Shown here: positions 13,195-20,718 of the stretch, piece after piece
Position numbering within the stretch: position 1 is the stretch's first letter
Layout: each line of letters starts with the position of its first letter
Virus record (IMG/VR): IMGVR_UViG_3300037010_000639
Coordinates: 1-26,644 of that record
DNA from: a virus
Strand: one strand, 5' to 3'
DNA: 26,644 bases
Made by a program: the position numbers and the translations under genes
Notes under the pieces: generated by a model
Told to the model about the DNA's origin: nothing
What the model saw: the letters and a program-made list of their open reading frames with translations, nothing else
Databases searched by the model: none

Positions 13195-14919
13195 TTACTC
13201 CGGGTGGATTCCGTGCGCGATTAAATACTGCCGTGCGGCGGTTGTGTCGCCGTCAAAATGCTGTTTGGCATAGTCCGCAAAGGTTTTACTGTCCATTAGC
13301 TTAAACCCAACATATTGAGCCGCCAAGGGTTTATTTTTTGCGGACTCAATAAGTTTGGACTGCGGCAATCTCTGGTAGTATTGGAGCGTGTTTTGAAACG
13401 CGTTTTCCGCCTGCGTCGTGCCAAATTTAACCGCGTCAGCAACCCCATCTAGCGCAACGCCCTGGGCCGGGTCAAATACTTTCTCTGCGCTCTTAAACGC
13501 ATAGCCTGTCATCTTACCAAACCCCGTTACAACCCCATACTCACGAGACATTTCGTTGACTAGTCCGTCGTATTGGGCTACAAGCTTTCCTAACTTGGAG
13601 TCCGTAGACGCAAGTTTTCGGTCAATTATTAACCGTCCTTTGTTGGTTGTAGCAATGCCGTTTAGTTGCAACTGCTCGGCAAGCTTTTGGGCTTGGTTAA
13701 ACTGGCTCTCCAACGTTTTTACGCTAGTCTGAAATTGTGCGTAGCGGTTTTGCAACTGCGTAGCCGTAGCTTGGCTGCTTTTAGCCTGCTGGCCGATGGC
13801 GGGAATAGCGCCTGGGGGCAACCCTAGCTGTCGCTGCAAGTTTGCTTCCTCCTGCCGTGCAACAACACCTTGGGGGCCGCCGACAGGCAACTTCCCGCCG
13901 CCAAGCCAGCTTTGGATGACCTGTTGCTGCATCCCTGATAGGTTAGGGTTTGGCGAATTTGCGTCGGTCGCCTGCGGAGCAGCGCCTGCCGCTCCAGCAC
14001 CGCCGCCACCAGAATAGTAGTCCGCCCTAGCCTTATATTCGGCTGCTTGCGCTTCGTTTTTATCAATCTGCGACGGGAGCGCGGCGTCAGCACGTCGGTT
14101 TCTGTCCTGCTGCAAAAGCAAGCCCACAGTCTTGAAAAAATCCGTGTCGCTCAACCTTGCATCGCGGAGCACGGCGTCGGCTTGCTTTGTTAGCACCGGG
14201 TTAATCATGCCCATTGTGAGACCAAGCTCGCGGTCGCTCATGTTTGGGTGCGCCTTGAGCAAGTCCGCAGCAGCCCGAGCAGCGAGGTTAAGGGGCTGGT
14301 TGTTCTGAATGAGCGCCATCGTGCGCCCATACGTCCCGGGCGAAAGCGGCGAATCAGCATCTTGGCCTTGCTGCACGGGCGGCATGGTTGGCGACGCCGC
14401 TGGCGCGGGCGCTGCGGGTGCTTGCCCCCCGCCGCGTCGCGCCATGTCGAGCAAGATGCTTGCCGCAGCGTTCGGACTCATTTTCTTAGCGTCAACCGCA
14501 GCGGCGACCTGCTCCGGGGTCGAAATGTGGTCAAACTGCTGCTTCGGGCCGAACGTAGGGACTGACTCTGCGCCCGGTAGCTGCACGGTCTGTATGTTTT
14601 GCGGCGGAACCGGAAACGACTGCGCCGTATCTACTGGCGGAAGCGGCTGCTGTGCGCTGTTTTGCCCTGGCATTGGAGCGGGAGCAATACCCGGAGAGAG
14701 CGGCTGGCCGTTTGCGATGTTTCGGTAAAACTCTCCTAAGCCTCCGAGGGCGGTCTGCTGATCTCGGAAATTCTGGCTGTCAATCTGACGCGCTAGCGCA
14801 CTGTTCGCCAGCAAGTTTTCGAGTTGCTGCTGCTGGCGCTGGTTAACAATATCTTGCTGGTTGGTGTTATACGCGCCTGTCAGCATGTTGCCAAACCGCA
14901 AGTAGCTGCCGATGTTCAT
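13195..14919 (-). CDS. Probable internal virion protein (574 aa)
   Basis: A protein of unknown family. The N-terminus is Gln-rich and helical (NQRQQQQLENLLANSAL). Residues 70-210 are rich in Pro, Gln and Ala. The centre has SDRELGLTMGMINPVL and a Gly/Ala-rich link, and the second half is strongly helical (QNRYAQFQTSVKTLESQFNQ), suggesting coiled coils. The composition and placement between two other Q/A-rich proteins fit a head-internal or DNA-ejection protein. Codon use is visibly more AT-rich than in the flanking genes, hinting at a different history. The C-terminus ends in YLIAHGIHPE. The start ATG 14919 lies 9 nt after the preceding gene's stop and has only a weak SD. Confidence 0.72.
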   Translation of the reverse strand: MNIGSYLRFGNMLTGAYNTNQQDIVNQRQQQQLENLLANSALARQIDSQNFRDQQTALGGLGEFYRNIANGQPLSPGIAPAPMPGQNSAQQPLPPVDTAQSFPVPPQNIQTVQLPGAESVPTFGPKQQFDHISTPEQVAAAVDAKKMSPNAAASILLDMARRGGGQAPAAPAPAASPTMPPVQQGQDADSPLSPGTYGRTMALIQNNQPLNLAARAAADLLKAHPNMSDRELGLTMGMINPVLTKQADAVLRDARLSDTDFFKTVGLLLQQDRNRRADAALPSQIDKNEAQAAEYKARADYYSGGGGAGAAGAAPQATDANSPNPNLSGMQQQVIQSWLGGGKLPVGGPQGVVARQEEANLQRQLGLPPGAIPAIGQQAKSSQATATQLQNRYAQFQTSVKTLESQFNQAQKLAEQLQLNGIATTNKGRLIIDRKLASTDSKLGKLVAQYDGLVNEMSREYGVVTGFGKMTGYAFKSAEKVFDPAQGVALDGVADAVKFGTTQAENAFQNTLQYYQRLPQSKLIESAKNKPLAAQYVGFKLMDSKTFADYAKQHFDGDTTAARQYLIAHGIHPE

Positions 14920-14928
14920 CTTTAGTCC

Positions 14929-15915
14929 TTAACCCATGTAGGCGAGGGGGTCGCCCGAGAAGGTGCTTCCGCTACTTCCGCTGCTTCCGCTCACGCCTGA
15001 CCCCCAATTTTTAATTGCGTCGCTAACGGCGTTACTAATTGGTTTGGCTATAGTCGCACCAAAGCCTTGTGATGCTTGGTTGAGTTGGTTCTGTTGCCCA
15101 AGCTGCGAGTTCGGACTTCCAAGTCCTTGGTATGTGTTGTAGTCAATAATCTGCTGCTGGATCGGCACGTTGGCCTGCTGGCCCATCTGCCCAAGGCTGT
15201 TCATCATCCCGAGCTGCGAGTTTGCCGCGTTGAGCTGCGTCTGGTAGGGCATCGCCGCAGCTTGATTCATCAAGTTCGCCCCTTGCGTGCCGATGCTTGC
15301 CCCAACTGAGCCCAATTGCCCCGCAGACTGATTGAGTGCGCCAACCCCGCGCACCCCGGCCAGTTGCCGGTTCAGCAGGTCGTTCTGCCAGTTCTGGTTG
15401 AATAGCTGGTTCTGCTGCGCCGCAATCTGCGCCCCGGCCCCGCTCATGTTCAACCCTCGCGCGGCGAGGTCTGCGTTGACTTGGTTTGCGTTCTGCGAGC
15501 GTAGGTAGTTGTAAAGCTGGCTCTGCGGGTCAAACGCGGATTGAACAAGCTGGTTTTGCAGCCACGGAATCTGGCCCATTTGGCCGTAAAGTTGGCTCGC
15601 TGCGTTGGCCGCCTGCGAGCCTTGCCACATCCCGGTTTGCGACGCTTGCTGCGCACCGGAAAGTGCTTGGCCGTAGTAGGGGCTGTAAATTGCTCCGTTT
15701 ACGGCGTTTTGCGCGGCTGGCAACGTCTGCTGGTAGAGGTTGTTCGCGCCGATTTGCGGAATGAGGCTAAGCTCGGTGTTCGCCGCTTGGGGCAGGTTAG
15801 GTGGCAGGTATGAGCCGCCTTGATAGCCGCCTTGGCTGCTAGACGAACTGCCGCCGAACAGGGCGTCCCCAATAAGCGGCCCCGCGACTGCGCCGATAAT
15901 GCTGGCAAATGGCAT
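14929..15915 (-). CDS. Gln/Asn/Ala-rich DNA-ejection-type virion protein
   Basis: A 328-residue protein with a hydrophobic N-terminus (ASIIGAVAGPLIGDALFGG) that could insert into membrane, then a Ser/Gly linker. A long Q/N/A-rich body follows with repeated AAQ and NQ blocks, including NAANSQLGMMNSLGQMGQQ. The C-terminus is Gly/Ser-rich (SGVSGSSGSSGSTFSGD). An N-terminal membrane-active stretch with a Q-rich body recalls T7 gp14-like or P22 ejection proteins and is common in podophages. A good SD (AAGGAG, 7 nt) precedes ATG 15915. It probably forms part of the channel through which DNA crosses the envelope; this is inferred from composition and context. Confidence 0.74.
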   Translation of the reverse strand: MPFASIIGAVAGPLIGDALFGGSSSSSQGGYQGGSYLPPNLPQAANTELSLIPQIGANNLYQQTLPAAQNAVNGAIYSPYYGQALSGAQQASQTGMWQGSQAANAASQLYGQMGQIPWLQNQLVQSAFDPQSQLYNYLRSQNANQVNADLAARGLNMSGAGAQIAAQQNQLFNQNWQNDLLNRQLAGVRGVGALNQSAGQLGSVGASIGTQGANLMNQAAAMPYQTQLNAANSQLGMMNSLGQMGQQANVPIQQQIIDYNTYQGLGSPNSQLGQQNQLNQASQGFGATIAKPISNAVSDAIKNWGSGVSGSSGSSGSTFSGDPLAYMG

Positions 15916-15933
15916 GTCAGTCTCCTTGTCCGA

Positions 15934-16257
15934 TCATTTCTGGATGACGACTTCATCAACCTTGGCGGGGTCGGTCTCGTCCGTGGCGTGAATGCAAAAC
16001 CAAACAGAATCTTCGAGTGCTATGATGCCGTGAGCAACCCCTGCGCGGATGGTCACGGCGACCGGGGCGCGGAGTAGTTGCCGCCCTTCGGGCGTCTCCA
16101 GCACGACTGCACCCTGCGCCAGAATGCTCAAGTGGTCATACTTGTGCTTGTGCGTCAGCGCAATTGCCCCTTTCGGCAGGAGCATCTGCTTTGCGTAGAC
16201 CCCCGATGAAAAATGATGGATCGTGTCCCGATCAATTTGTTCCTTGAGCGACATCAT
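15934..16257 (-). CDS. Small cupin-fold protein
   Basis: A 107-residue single-domain cupin. Motif 1 is visible as HKHKYDHLSILAQG, with two His for a metal site. A second half follows (VAVTIRAGVAHGIIAL) with G-x2-H. The length fits minimal phage cupins. The start is ATG 16257, overlapping the holin stop (ATGATG, with GGAG 9 nt upstream); a longer reading to 16335 would only overlap the holin. Metal-binding cupins may be enzymes or sugar/ligand binders. In this phage the context is lysis genes on one side and ejection proteins on the other, which does not identify a substrate. The family is confident; the function is unknown. Confidence 0.8.
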   Translation of the reverse strand: MMSLKEQIDRDTIHHFSSGVYAKQMLLPKGAIALTHKHKYDHLSILAQGAVVLETPEGRQLLRAPVAVTIRAGVAHGIIALEDSVWFCIHATDETDPAKVDEVVIQK

Positions 16258-16769
16258 GGCTTCAAGCTCCGTGCGATTTTTTCTCCAGACCTGCCCACAA
16301 TATACCCGCCTACGCCGATTTTTAATAGTGCCCACATATCAGGCGGCAGCACCAAGGGCGGCTCGGTCACGCCAAACCACTGCGCAACAGGCAGCACAAG
16401 GTAGTTCACGACGATGATGGCTGTAAACGACAGCATCAGGATGGGCCGCCAGTTCGACGCGAGCCAGGACTCTGACCTTGCTTCGGCCTGAATGTCGCCC
16501 GCCTGGGCGTTGACGACCGCAGTCTCATACTCCAGGTTCATCTTGGCAAGGGCTTCTTCGTGCTCCGCCTGAAGCTGGATGATTTTGGCCGCATTGGTCG
16601 GATCTGCGGCGATGGCGGCGTTTACTGACGCGGGGTCATTGTTCGTCCCGAGCGCCGAAGCGACCAAGCTGCCCACTACGGCACCCGCAGGGCCGCCGAG
16701 CGCCGTGCCGAGGGCCGGGGCAATGCTGCCAACTGCCCGCCCAACGTCTGCCCATGTGATATTCATCAT
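16254..16769 (-). CDS. Holin, three-TM type
   Basis: A 171-residue membrane protein resembling the GTA/3TM holin family. It has an N-terminal Gly/Ala hydrophobic helix (IAPALGTALGGPAGAVVGSL), the family-like TNNDPASVNAAI segment, and a charged helix (QAEHEEALAKMNLEYETAV). Two further hydrophobic segments follow: LMLSFTAIIVVNYLVLPVA and a second containing LLKIGVGGYIVGRSGEK. It would form the inner-membrane lesion that lets endolysin out. It starts at ATG 16769 (or 16766), overlapping the endolysin stop, with AAGGGG just upstream. The longer in-frame reading to 16832 lies inside the endolysin gene and is unlikely to be used. Confidence 0.85.
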   Translation of the reverse strand: MMNITWADVGRAVGSIAPALGTALGGPAGAVVGSLVASALGTNNDPASVNAAIAADPTNAAKIIQLQAEHEEALAKMNLEYETAVVNAQAGDIQAEARSESWLASNWRPILMLSFTAIIVVNYLVLPVAQWFGVTEPPLVLPPDMWALLKIGVGGYIVGRSGEKIARSLKP

Positions 16770-17248
16770 TGCGCCCCTTGTAAAAGATTGCGAGCGATCC
16801 GGTTCGCCCACCCGCGCCCAAAGAACTGCCACGAACTAAGCGATGTCAAGTAACTGAGCCGGTAGCTGTTAAACCGCATGATGACCTGCAACGGGTTGGC
16901 AGCGTTCACGGCGGCAATCGTTACAGGGCCAATGACGCCGTCCTCCGGCACGCCGACTGCTTTTTGTAGCCACAGGGCTGGCCGGCCACCATTATACGCC
17001 GCGTCAAACACTTGGAACGCAATTCGTGGGTCGAAACTATCGCACGAGTATGCGTCCCAATACTTTGCCTTGGCGATAGCCTTCGCCGTCTCTAACGGCA
17101 AATCCTTCATCGCGCCCGTGTAGCCATACGCTCGCGCCACGCGCTGCGTGATGCCCCACATCGTTTCGCCGCCAGGGTCGGCGGGGTTGTTACTGTAGCC
17201 GCCCTCATTGCCGATGAGGGCAGTAAATGCGTCGTCGAATGCTGACAT
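16766..17248 (-). CDS. Endolysin, GH108 family N-acetylmuramidase
   Basis: A 160-residue peptidoglycan hydrolase. It begins with the family signature E-GGY (Glu15-Gly-Gly-Tyr18, catalytic Glu), then DPGGETMWGIT. It ends with a peptidoglycan-binding segment (LQKAVGVPEDGVIGPVT). This is the length and two-part layout of GH108 lysins (glycoside hydrolase plus PG_binding_3). I see no signal peptide, so export should rely on the neighbouring holin. I chose start ATG 17248, one base after the stop of the 427-residue gene; the longer reading to 17362 is that gene's shadow. The stop overlaps the holin start, so lysin and holin translation are coupled. Confidence 0.93.
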   Translation of the reverse strand: MSAFDDAFTALIGNEGGYSNNPADPGGETMWGITQRVARAYGYTGAMKDLPLETAKAIAKAKYWDAYSCDSFDPRIAFQVFDAAYNGGRPALWLQKAVGVPEDGVIGPVTIAAVNAANPLQVIMRFNSYRLSYLTSLSSWQFFGRGWANRIARNLLQGAQ

Positions 17249-17249
17249 A

Positions 17250-18533
17250 TCAATCCCAGATAAAAACGAGCGCCGCTGGAAACGGATCGCCCTGATCGAC
17301 TCCACTGCCAAGCCCGACAATTCCAGAGTCTTGCGGTAGGCCGCCTTGCGTGCCTTTTGCATACGCTGCGCCGTCCAGCAACGACAGTAGTGTTTGGCTC
17401 CCCCGCTGGACGGTGACGTTTGGCGAAATAGCTACTGTCAGCACGTCGCCAGCAACAACAGGCAACTGTTGCCGTGACGTTTGCCGCCCTGCTGCGCCAT
17501 AAGGCGAACCCCCCGCAGCTGTTGCGCTTACGAGGAAGTAATTTGAGTACGACGGGACGGTGAACGCGCCGGACTGCGTATAGACCGCTGTGCTTTCTCG
17601 CGGCGGGGGCGATATTGCGTAGAACTTCTGCGGCGCAGCCTGTTGCGCAGCGTACAAATACGCCGCGTTCAGCGTGTTGTACCTGAAGTTAATGGATGCA
17701 AGCTGAACATCAGCGCCGTTGACTTGTACCGCCGTAATGACAATAGGCGGGTTAGGGGCGACCAACGCGGACTGCGTGTCCGTGGCGTCCACCTGCACTG
17801 CAACAATGCCGATGCCGAGAACCCCGCTTGTAAGCTGAGTGTCTGCGGCGTCGGCCTGGGCGGCCTGGGCGACGACAGTCAGCGTGCCCGATGCGGCCTG
17901 CGTGTCTGCGGCGTCAGCTTGGGCGGCCTGGGTGACGACAGTCAGCGTGCCGGATGCGGCCTGCGTGTCTGCGGCGTCGGCCTGGGCGGCCTGGGCGACG
18001 ACAGTCAGCGTGCCGGATGCGGCCTGCGTGTCTGCGGCGTCGGCCTGGGCGGCCTGGGCGACGACAGTCAGCGTGCCGGACGCGGCCTGAGCGTCTGCGG
18101 CGTCGGCTTGGGCGGCCTGGGCGGATACAGGCAGCGTGCCGGTCGCAGCCTGAGTGTCTGCGGCGTCAGCTTGGGCAGCCTGAGCGGACACAGGCAGCGC
18201 GCCGGTCGCAGCCTGCGTGTCTGCGGCGTCAGCTTGGGCGGCCTGGGCGACGACAGTCAGCGTGCCGGACGCGGCCTGCGTGTCTGCGGCGTCAGCTTGG
18301 GCGGCCTGGGCGACGACAGTCAGCGTGCCGGACGCGGCCTGCGTGTCTGCGCGGTCAGTCTGGGCAGCAGTCGCGGAGACGCCGCTTGTGGTCGTGCCGA
18401 ATATCCACGCATCCCAAACCTGCGCCTCTGTTTTGTCCAGATCGCCCCAGGCAATGCGCGCGTAGACCTGCGCGGCACTGCGTTTGACATACCGCGCCTT
18501 GAGCCAGCCATTGATCTGCGCGGCGGCGGTCAT
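17250..18533 (-). CDS. Repeat-containing fibre or appendage-like virion protein
   Basis: A 427-residue protein. An N-terminal domain (residues 1-50; INGWLKARYVKRSAAQVY, VWDAWIFG) may be the attachment part. Then about nine tandem copies of a 21-residue unit (core QAAQADAADTQAASG) are followed by two degenerate copies. The C-terminal 110 residues are Gly/Ser/Thr-rich with GAFTVPSYSNYFLVSATAAGG and a final GIVGLGSG loop region, like glycine-rich fibre tips. The periodic Q-x2-Q-x-D-x2-DTQ pattern suggests a repetitive beta or trimeric stalk. It sits directly before endolysin, 3 nt after the preceding structural gene. I do not recognise a named family; the fibre role is inferred. Confidence 0.65.
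   Translation of the reverse strand: MTAAAQINGWLKARYVKRSAAQVYARIAWGDLDKTEAQVWDAWIFGTTTSGVSATAAQTDRADTQAASGTLTVVAQAAQADAADTQAASGTLTVVAQAAQADAADTQAATGALPVSAQAAQADAADTQAATGTLPVSAQAAQADAADAQAASGTLTVVAQAAQADAADTQAASGTLTVVAQAAQADAADTQAASGTLTVVTQAAQADAADTQAASGTLTVVAQAAQADAADTQLTSGVLGIGIVAVQVDATDTQSALVAPNPPIVITAVQVNGADVQLASINFRYNTLNAAYLYAAQQAAPQKFYAISPPPRESTAVYTQSGAFTVPSYSNYFLVSATAAGGSPYGAAGRQTSRQQLPVVAGDVLTVAISPNVTVQRGSQTLLSLLDGAAYAKGTQGGLPQDSGIVGLGSGVDQGDPFPAALVFIWD
17832..18389. repeat. 63-bp tandem repeat array, about 9 copies
   Basis: Direct repeats of 63 bp lie inside the 427-codon gene, each encoding 21 residues, with no frame break. On the + strand the unit includes GTGTCTGCGGCGTCGGC and GACGACAGTCAGCGTGCCGG. 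Two sequence classes occur: most copies encode TLTVVA at the end, while two adjacent central copies encode (A/T)LPVSA. Copies differ at a few bases only, which points to recent expansion or homogenisation. Edges grade into diverged copies. Confidence 0.92.
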
Positions 18534-18536
18534 GGA

Positions 18537-19343
18537 TTACCCTTGCGAGTACACCACCTGCCCGCTGATGTTGCTCGCTGTCGTAGTAGACGGAACGAAC
18601 AGCAGGAATGGGACGCTGCCGTCATACATACGCGGCATACCGGATGTGATTGCGTCAACGGCTGCGGGGATGTTCGCCCCCGTGATTTCCAACCGCGCAA
18701 TCTCGCGGTATGCGACCAGCGAAGCGGCCCCGGACGTCCAGGTTGCCGAGAGCGTGAACGACTGTACCGATTGCACGCCGGTATCGCCAGCGGCTAGGCC
18801 CATAGGGTAGAACGAACCGATGGCGGACGATGCTACGCCGGCCAGAATGCCTGTCCCTGTCTGACCAGCCGTGCCAGCCTGATTGGTGTAGGACATGGTA
18901 AAGGTTGGTGTGCCCGAGCCGGTCGCTGTCGTGACTTCGAGGCCGATCAGAACCTGACTGCCGCTGCTGGCACCGTTGGCGTCGCGTGCGGGCCAAGCCA
19001 CGGAGTTGATGGTCTGCGCGGTCGTTGCGGTCAGGTTCAGGCCCGAGTTGTGCCAGAGCCGGTCGCACAAGACGAGCGTGCCCGCGATGGTAGCTTGGGC
19101 TTGGAAGCGTGCCAGATAGACGTTCTTCCCGGCGACTGCGGCAGGGAACGGGACTTGGCCGCCATAACTGGTGAGCGCAGCGCCAGACATACCAGGGGAC
19201 GGCGCAACAGCCGTGCCCGGTGCGCCTGCGAGGTAGAACAAGCTCTGCGGGCGGCCAGCGACCAGCGTGGGCGTGGCGGCCTTTGCGATGGACGCTGGCG
19301 GCAGCATCCCCGCCAGCAGTTGATCGAGTGTGGTGATCGCCAT
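18537..19343 (-). CDS. Phage structural protein of unknown role (268 aa)
   Basis: A beta-rich protein with the repetitive Gly/Ser/Thr/Ala composition of virion surface proteins. It begins MAITTLDQLLAGMLPPASI, a short helical N-terminus seen in several phage minor structural proteins. Later come LWHNSGLNLTATTAQTINSV and a segment with TGVQSVQSFTLSATW. It contains no transmembrane segment and no catalytic pattern I can name. It lies between the short 132-residue protein and the repeat protein and is probably transcribed with the rest of the late operon. A decoration or tail-associated function is plausible but unproven. Confidence 0.75.
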   Translation of the reverse strand: MAITTLDQLLAGMLPPASIAKAATPTLVAGRPQSLFYLAGAPGTAVAPSPGMSGAALTSYGGQVPFPAAVAGKNVYLARFQAQATIAGTLVLCDRLWHNSGLNLTATTAQTINSVAWPARDANGASSGSQVLIGLEVTTATGSGTPTFTMSYTNQAGTAGQTGTGILAGVASSAIGSFYPMGLAAGDTGVQSVQSFTLSATWTSGAASLVAYREIARLEITGANIPAAVDAITSGMPRMYDGSVPFLLFVPSTTTASNISGQVVYSQG

Positions 19344-19362
19344 GACCGGCCCTGATCAGTCT

Positions 19363-19761
19363 TTACGCGCCGTAAGCCGTAATCGTCCAGCTTGTGACGC
19401 TGACCGGTTGCCCTGCCGTGATGGATGTCGAAGTCAGGTTCAAGTCCGCGCCGCTGGTGCCGCAAACGCCTTGGCTGACGCACGTTGTGCCCGCCGAAGA
19501 AGTGCAAAGACGATAGTAACCTGCGGTGCCAGATGCAGCGGCGTTTGTGGTTGTAAACGCATTGAACGTCAGAACGCCGTTCGACACCGTTCCCGCCGTT
19601 GACGACATAGGCAACGACACGAGCAGCGTGCCTGTGGCTGATGCTGCGCAGTTGGCGGGCGGCGAGCCGGTGTAGATCAACAAGTAGCCTGTAGACCCCA
19701 ACTGCGTGACCAAATCAGTCATAGCGTTGGTGCGGTGTGTGGTCGAGTATTGGACGGCCAT
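19363..19761 (-). CDS. Small beta-rich structural protein (132 aa)
   Basis: A protein rich in Thr, Ser, Gly and Ala, starting MAVQYSTTHRTNAMTDLV and containing STGYLLIYTGSPPANCA. This opening resembles small phage structural proteins found beside fibre genes. Cysteines at the centre (C-A-A, LCTSSAGTTCVSQGVCG) could form disulfides, unusual for a cytoplasmically made virion protein. ATG 19761 has a strong SD (AGGAG, 7 nt). It is followed by the 268-residue structural gene after a 19-nt gap. I cannot name a role beyond probable virion component. Confidence 0.72.
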   Translation of the reverse strand: MAVQYSTTHRTNAMTDLVTQLGSTGYLLIYTGSPPANCAASATGTLLVSLPMSSTAGTVSNGVLTFNAFTTTNAAASGTAGYYRLCTSSAGTTCVSQGVCGTSGADLNLTSTSITAGQPVSVTSWTITAYGA

Positions 19762-19769
19762 AGTAGCTC

Positions 19770-20057
19770 CTAGTTATTGCGCCCGGTCAGCACCCGGCGC
19801 ACGAGGGATTGAAGCGCAGAAGTGCCGAGGCTGGCAAGCACTGCTGCAAACGCAAACTCGGCCATGCGAGGCATTTGAGGGAACCACGCCAGAAGCGCCG
19901 GGGCGGTTGACGCCAGCCCTGCCGACACGAGTGCGCGCCCCACGACGATACGCCAGGATAGCTGCTCGGCAGAGTCGAGGATTTGGCCTAGCCCGATCAA
20001 CGCGCCGAGGACGGACGACCAAGCAAAAAACGAAAAATCAATCTTGTCGTGGTCCAT
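19770..20057 (-). CDS. Second holin-like membrane protein (LydA/phage holin type)
   Basis: A 95-residue protein with three hydrophobic stretches: FFAWSSVLGALIGLGQIL, then an amphipathic RIVVGRALVSAGLASTAPAL, and FAFAAVLASLGTSALQSLV. It ends with a positive tail (RRVLTGR). Size, topology and the GRALVSAG segment fit the LydA-like phage holin family. It is about 3 kb upstream, in transcription order, of the endolysin and the other holin. It may work as holin, as an antiholin partner or as a different membrane protein. Its ATG lies within the end of the 35-residue membrane ORF. Confidence 0.72.
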   Translation of the reverse strand: MDHDKIDFSFFAWSSVLGALIGLGQILDSAEQLSWRIVVGRALVSAGLASTAPALLAWFPQMPRMAEFAFAAVLASLGTSALQSLVRRVLTGRNN

Positions 20058-20145
20058 AGCGGCGTTTTAGGTATCGTCGAAGAACAAGCTCGCCCGCAAT
20101 AAAGACCGCCGCCAGCAAGAGAACGTAGAACAGATCGCCGATCAT
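20038..20145 (-). CDS. 35-residue single-pass membrane protein
   Basis: A small ORF starting at ATG 20145, which overlaps the preceding stop in an ATGA, and ending at TGA 20040-20038. The product is one hydrophobic helix (LFYVLLLAAVFIAGELVL) followed by a strongly basic tail (RRYLKRRYGPRQD). The tail should keep the C-terminus in the cytoplasm. It overlaps the holin-like gene start by 20 nt. The coupling on both sides makes it likely to be real despite its size. It could tune the neighbouring holin; no family is recognised. Confidence 0.62.
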   Translation of the reverse strand: MIGDLFYVLLLAAVFIAGELVLRRYLKRRYGPRQD

Positions 20146-20321
20146 TTTGCCCACTTTTTTGCGTTGAGTGCGAAAGTGGCCCGCTTGCGCGTTACGGGGT
20201 TAGGGGAATGTTTTGCCTTTTCTAGCTTCGCCACAGGAATTTTCTCGCCTTTGGGAACGTGAAGCGTCTTGTGCAGCTTGCCCTTATTGGCAGGGTTGAT
20301 TTTAATGCCAGATTTGCTCAT
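20142..20321 (-). CDS. Small basic phage protein of unknown function (59 aa)
   Basis: A Lys-rich protein starting MSKSGIKINPANKGKLHKTL and containing GEKIPVAKLEKAKHS and RATFALNAKKW. This sequence pattern belongs to a widespread small phage protein that I recognise but whose function is unassigned. It may bind nucleic acid or be a virion component, because it is found among late genes. The start is ATG 20321, overlapping the previous stop (ATGA); a longer reading to 20378 is shadow of the upstream gene. It ends in an ATGA overlap with the 35-residue membrane ORF. Confidence 0.82.
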   Translation of the reverse strand: MSKSGIKINPANKGKLHKTLHVPKGEKIPVAKLEKAKHSPNPVTRKRATFALNAKKWAK

Positions 20322-20683
20322 GGGTCGATTCCTCTGCAATGCCCGCCCGACTGAAATGGGTCGAGCAGGTTCTGACACAGCGCACGGGCAACACGCTGAC
20401 GATACCTGTTCATCCCACTAGGGTTCGCAATAGAAAGATACCTGTCGCATCGGAAGGTCAGCATCCACTCCTGCGGCAAGTCGAGGAACAAGGCAGTGGA
20501 CGCTACGTTGAGGCTGATATCAAGCAACTGCCCGACGACGAGGATGGGCATGGCAAGCACTTCGCTTGCTTTGGTCAGCTTGCCGCTATTGCGCGCTGCA
20601 AGGAGCGCCATGACCGCGAGGAACGCGAACCAAGTGGCATACGCAAGGCCAAGGTAGAGGGCGATAAGTTTGAGGTATGTCAT
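20318..20683 (-). CDS. Phage membrane protein (121 aa)
   Basis: Starts MTYLKLIALYLGLAYATW and has two hydrophobic segments (ALYLGLAYATWFAFLAVMAL and LAMPILVVGQLLDISLNVA). A cytoplasmic-looking part with LPQEWMLTFRCDRYL and ALCQNLLDPFQSGGHC follows. I recognise this LPxEW...NLLDPF layout as a recurring phage protein of unknown function next to lysis or tail genes. Start choice: ATG 20683 fits family length; GTG 20692 is possible (three extra residues), but neither has a clear SD. It ends in an ATGA overlap with the next small gene. Confidence 0.78.
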   Translation of the reverse strand: MTYLKLIALYLGLAYATWFAFLAVMALLAARNSGKLTKASEVLAMPILVVGQLLDISLNVASTALFLDLPQEWMLTFRCDRYLSIANPSGMNRYRQRVARALCQNLLDPFQSGGHCRGIDP

Positions 20684-20718
20684 TGTGCTCACTACGTAAT
20701 TGCTTCAGTTGCGACGAA

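Noticed and set aside
17643-18797. A 384-codon plus-strand ORF over the 63-bp repeats
   Set aside because: The repeat being a multiple of three keeps all frames open. The translation is a simple Gly/Leu/Arg/Val repeat without start context, and the minus-strand gene fits the operon.
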